Positions 43,171-44,955 of a stretch of DNA of 44,955 bases are shown here, piece by piece. The notes beneath the pieces were generated by a model. The model had not been told where the DNA came from. It saw only the letters and a program-made list of their open reading frames with translations, and ran no database searches. The stretch comes from Actinomadura bangladeshensis (GTDB taxonomy: Bacteria; Actinomycetota; Actinomycetes; Streptosporangiales; Streptosporangiaceae). Made by a program: the position numbers and the translations under genes. Positions within the stretch are counted from its first letter, which is position 1. Every line of letters begins with the position of its first letter. Where the stretch lies: NCBI RefSeq assembly GCF_004348335.1, contig NZ_SMJW01000033.1:1-44955 (forward strand), read 5' to 3'.

Positions 43171-43329
43171 GCTCGCGCCAGCCGGTTACGGAGCGGGGCT
43201 GCGGGCCGAAAGAGCTTTCCCTTCCGGGCCGGAGCTTGGCAGGATCGCCCGGTGAACACACCCGGGCAAGGGTGTGCGGTCATGGAAGCGAGGCGGCCCG
43301 CGCATGCGGCCGATGAGGCAGGAGAACAC

Positions 43330-43917
43330 GTGAGCGAAGTGTTCAGCTCCCCGGTGCTCAAGGTCGAACAGCCTCGCCGGGGCCCGTTCGCGAAGTCGCA
43401 GTACAAGGTGATGGACGGCGACGGGACCGTCCTCGCAATCGCCGGCCAGACGAACGACGAGGGCCGCTCCGAATTGCGGGGCCTGTTTCCCGGCAAGTCG
43501 AACCTCGACGCCCGGGCCGTCCTGCTGACCACGCCCGGCGGCGAGCCGCTGCTCATGGTGGACAAGCAGAGCGGGCGGGAGTTCACCGAGGTCTTCCGGC
43601 CGGACGGCGAGCGCGTCGGGTCTTTCGTCACCGAGCGCGTCGGGCGCCGATACATCATCTACGACGACGACGGGACGTTCATCGGTGCCGTGGACGTCGA
43701 CGTGCCGCGCAACAACTTCCTGGTGAAGGACGCCGACGGTGGCCAGGTCGCCCATGTCCGCAAGAAATGGGCGGGTCTCGCCACCCACCTGCTGACGACG
43801 GCGGACAAGTACTCGATCGAGATCTCCGATCCGGTCCGGGAACCGCTCCGCACGATGGCCGTGATGACCGCGATCGTCATGGACATGAACCTCCACGAGG
43901 CCAAGGAGATCACCTGA
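43330..43917 (+). CDS. Phospholipid scramblase/LURP-one-like protein
   Basis: A 195-residue protein with repeated beta-hairpins typical of the Tubby-like/scramblase fold: SQYKVMDGDGTVLAIAGQ, GEPLLMVDKQSG, RRYIIYDDDGTFIGAVDVDV and NNFLVKDADGGQVAHVRKKW. A C-terminal hydrophobic helix (LRTMAVMTAIVMDMNL) fits the buried helix of that fold. GTG 43330 follows AGGAGAA; an ATG at 43252 is less likely. Scrambling activity in bacteria is unproven; binding of lipid or calcium is possible. Confidence 0.8.
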   Translation: MSEVFSSPVLKVEQPRRGPFAKSQYKVMDGDGTVLAIAGQTNDEGRSELRGLFPGKSNLDARAVLLTTPGGEPLLMVDKQSGREFTEVFRPDGERVGSFVTERVGRRYIIYDDDGTFIGAVDVDVPRNNFLVKDADGGQVAHVRKKWAGLATHLLTTADKYSIEISDPVREPLRTMAVMTAIVMDMNLHEAKEIT

Positions 43918-43977
43918 CCGCGGCCGCGGCCCCGGATGGGCCTTCACGGCCCCCGCAGGGCGAGGTACGTTCCGTTC

Positions 43978-44334
43978 GTGGAGGCCATGCCCGCGCGAGC
44001 GAACGGCTGGTGGATCTCGCCGGCCGTCCCGACCATCGCGAACTGTGCGCTCGCCGCCCTCTGGTTCTTCTCCGCCATCGGAGGCTGGGGCGACGCGGCC
44101 TTCTGCGGTGAGGACGGCCGCCACGATCCGGGATGCGGTGCCGGCTTCGACGACGCGGTGAGGCTCTCGACTCCGGTCGCCGCCATGGCCCTGGCCGTGG
44201 CCGTCACCGCGTGGGCCATGCAGCGCGTCCGGCGCCGGCCCGGCCTGCTGGACGCGTCCCTGACCGTGGCGGCATTCATCTGGGTCCTCGCCGAGGCGGT
44301 TCTCTTCGTTGGCGGACACCTCGCCAAGCAATGA
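43978..44334 (+). CDS. Small integral membrane protein
   Basis: A 118-residue protein (start GTG 43978 or ATG 43987). Three membrane segments: PTIANCALAALWFFSAIGGW, STPVAAMALAVAVTAWAM and SLTVAAFIWVLAEAVLFVGG. The first outer loop has two cysteines (FCGEDGRHDPGC) that could pair. No family recognised. It lies 60 bases after the scramblase-like gene in the same direction. Confidence 0.7.
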   Translation: MEAMPARANGWWISPAVPTIANCALAALWFFSAIGGWGDAAFCGEDGRHDPGCGAGFDDAVRLSTPVAAMALAVAVTAWAMQRVRRRPGLLDASLTVAAFIWVLAEAVLFVGGHLAKQ

Positions 44335-44506
44335 GCGCAGCTGCTGGGACGGGCGTTGCCGAAAAGAAACATTGGCGGTTCGGACGGTGCGCCAGATGCG
44401 GTGGATCGGGGATGAAACGGACATAATCCGAGGTAGAGCGGGTCTCGTGCCGCGCAACGACCGGGCGGGCGACCGGACTCGGGACGATCCGTTCCCGCGA
44501 GCTGGT

Positions 44507-44535
44507 TTGACGTCCACCCCCCTTGGGCATACTGT
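44507..44535 (+). promoter_or_regulatory. rrn promoter P1 (putative)
   Basis: TTGACG (44507-44512), a 17-base spacer and TACTGT (44530-44535). It is the first of three similarly oriented promoters before the rRNA leader. The interval 44335-44506 upstream holds no recognised gene. Confidence 0.6.
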
Positions 44536-44661
44536 TCACTTCGCCCCACGGGGTGCGGGACGCCTGCCGGCGGCCGGCCCGAGGGGAAACCACCTGCGAA
44601 CCAGTTGACGCGGCTCAGTCGTGTCCGCTGTGCCGTGCGGTGGCATCGGAAAGGGTCCGTT

Positions 44662-44689
44662 TTGACAATCGGGCCGGATCTGGTGAAAT
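44662..44689 (+). promoter_or_regulatory. rrn promoter P2 (putative)
   Basis: TTGACA (44662-44667), a 16-base spacer containing GGGCCGGATC, then TGAAAT (44684-44689). The spacer shares GGCCGGATC with P3, so the two look like a duplicated promoter. Confidence 0.65.
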
Positions 44690-44754
44690 AGCTCCACCGC
44701 TCCGAAGGTGCCGCGCAAACGGCATTGGACGGGTGTTATCGGGGAAAGCCGAAA

Positions 44755-44782
44755 TTGACAGACCGGCCGGATCCGATAAAGT
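44755..44782 (+). promoter_or_regulatory. rrn promoter P3 (putative)
   Basis: TTGACA (44755-44760), a 16-base spacer with GGCCGGATC, then TAAAGT (44777-44782). It is the promoter nearest the rRNA leader and the closest to consensus. Confidence 0.7.
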
Positions 44783-44955
44783 AAGACGAGTCAGCCCCGA
44801 GGCGGGAAACGCGAAAGCGGATCCAGCACGGTGGGTGTCCGTTTCTTGAGAACTCAACAGCGTGTTAAAAGCCAGTGCCTTTATCGGCTCGGTCAGTTGG
44901 CCGGGCCGCCCCGTGGCCATCTTCGGATGGTGGGGATTTCTTTGAGGCAATGCGC
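44783..44955 (+). other. rRNA operon leader (pre-16S), 16S gene expected beyond the window
   Basis: The segment has TTGAGAACTCAACAGCG (from 44847), the conserved antitermination/processing box of actinobacterial rrn leaders, followed by an AT-richer stretch and the hairpin CCATC-TTCG-GATGG near 44918-44931. The 16S sequence itself has not started by the end of the window. Confidence 0.85.

Overview
The window is about 45 kb of very high-GC actinomycete chromosome. The rrn-type promoter and leader at the right edge, the actinobacterial gene families (DUF3263, DUF485 plus acetate symporter, DUF5753, SHOCT, TerD, mycosin-like S8 protease) and frequent GTG starts fit a filamentous actinomycete. 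A Thermomonosporaceae or Streptosporangiales host (Actinomadura-like) is my guess, not something proven here.

Region 1 (1-14626): the tail of an IS5-type transposase, then an integrated actinomycete integrative and conjugative element (AICE) of about 14.05 kb. A 44-bp exact direct repeat (503-546 and 14553-14596) bounds it. The right copy is the 3' half of an intact tRNA-Thr(UGU) gene and the left copy is the displaced 3' end. The right end carries rep (RepSA/HUH type), xis and int in overlapping order. Upstream lie an FtsK/TraB-type DNA translocase, a DUF2637/SpdB-like membrane protein and several small AICE proteins. The left third holds a lower-GC cargo island: two PD-(D/E)XK nuclease-like genes and a membrane-anchored protein. 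It also contains a tRNA-Tyr 3'-half fragment that looks like a fossil attachment site. Between cargo and transfer genes sits a regulatory block: XRE-DUF5753, a HATPase (anti-sigma type), a sigma-4-like HTH protein with a sensor-like tail, and a PP2C-like protein. A repeated CTAGAC-centred motif lies upstream of these genes and of the transfer operon.

Region 2 (14627-26708): chromosomal genes, namely a decayed OmpR-type response regulator, a cytochrome P450, a BBE-type FAD oxidoreductase with a nested dyad operator, a GlsB/YeaQ-type membrane protein, a TerD protein fused to a PD-(D/E)XK nuclease domain, a DUF485/ActP-like acetate symporter pair, a subtilisin-like membrane protease, a SHOCT protein and a MarR regulator.

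Region 3 (26974-36179): trehalose genes otsB and otsA separated by a repeat-rich membrane protein, a PadR regulator with its probable operator, a Ser/Thr kinase divergent from an ECF sigma factor, and a sulfotransferase.

Region 4 (36290-44955): a CDF metal transporter, then a SAM-I riboswitch controlling a ThrC-like PLP enzyme and a ThiS/MoaD-type sulfur carrier. A ThrC fold acting with a sulfur carrier under SAM control suggests sulfur-carrier-dependent homocysteine synthesis rather than threonine synthesis. Small hypothetical genes, a GNAT acetyltransferase, an orphan groEL with two CIRCE operators, a scramblase-like protein and a small membrane protein follow. The window ends in three tandem rRNA promoters and the rrn leader, just before the expected 16S gene.
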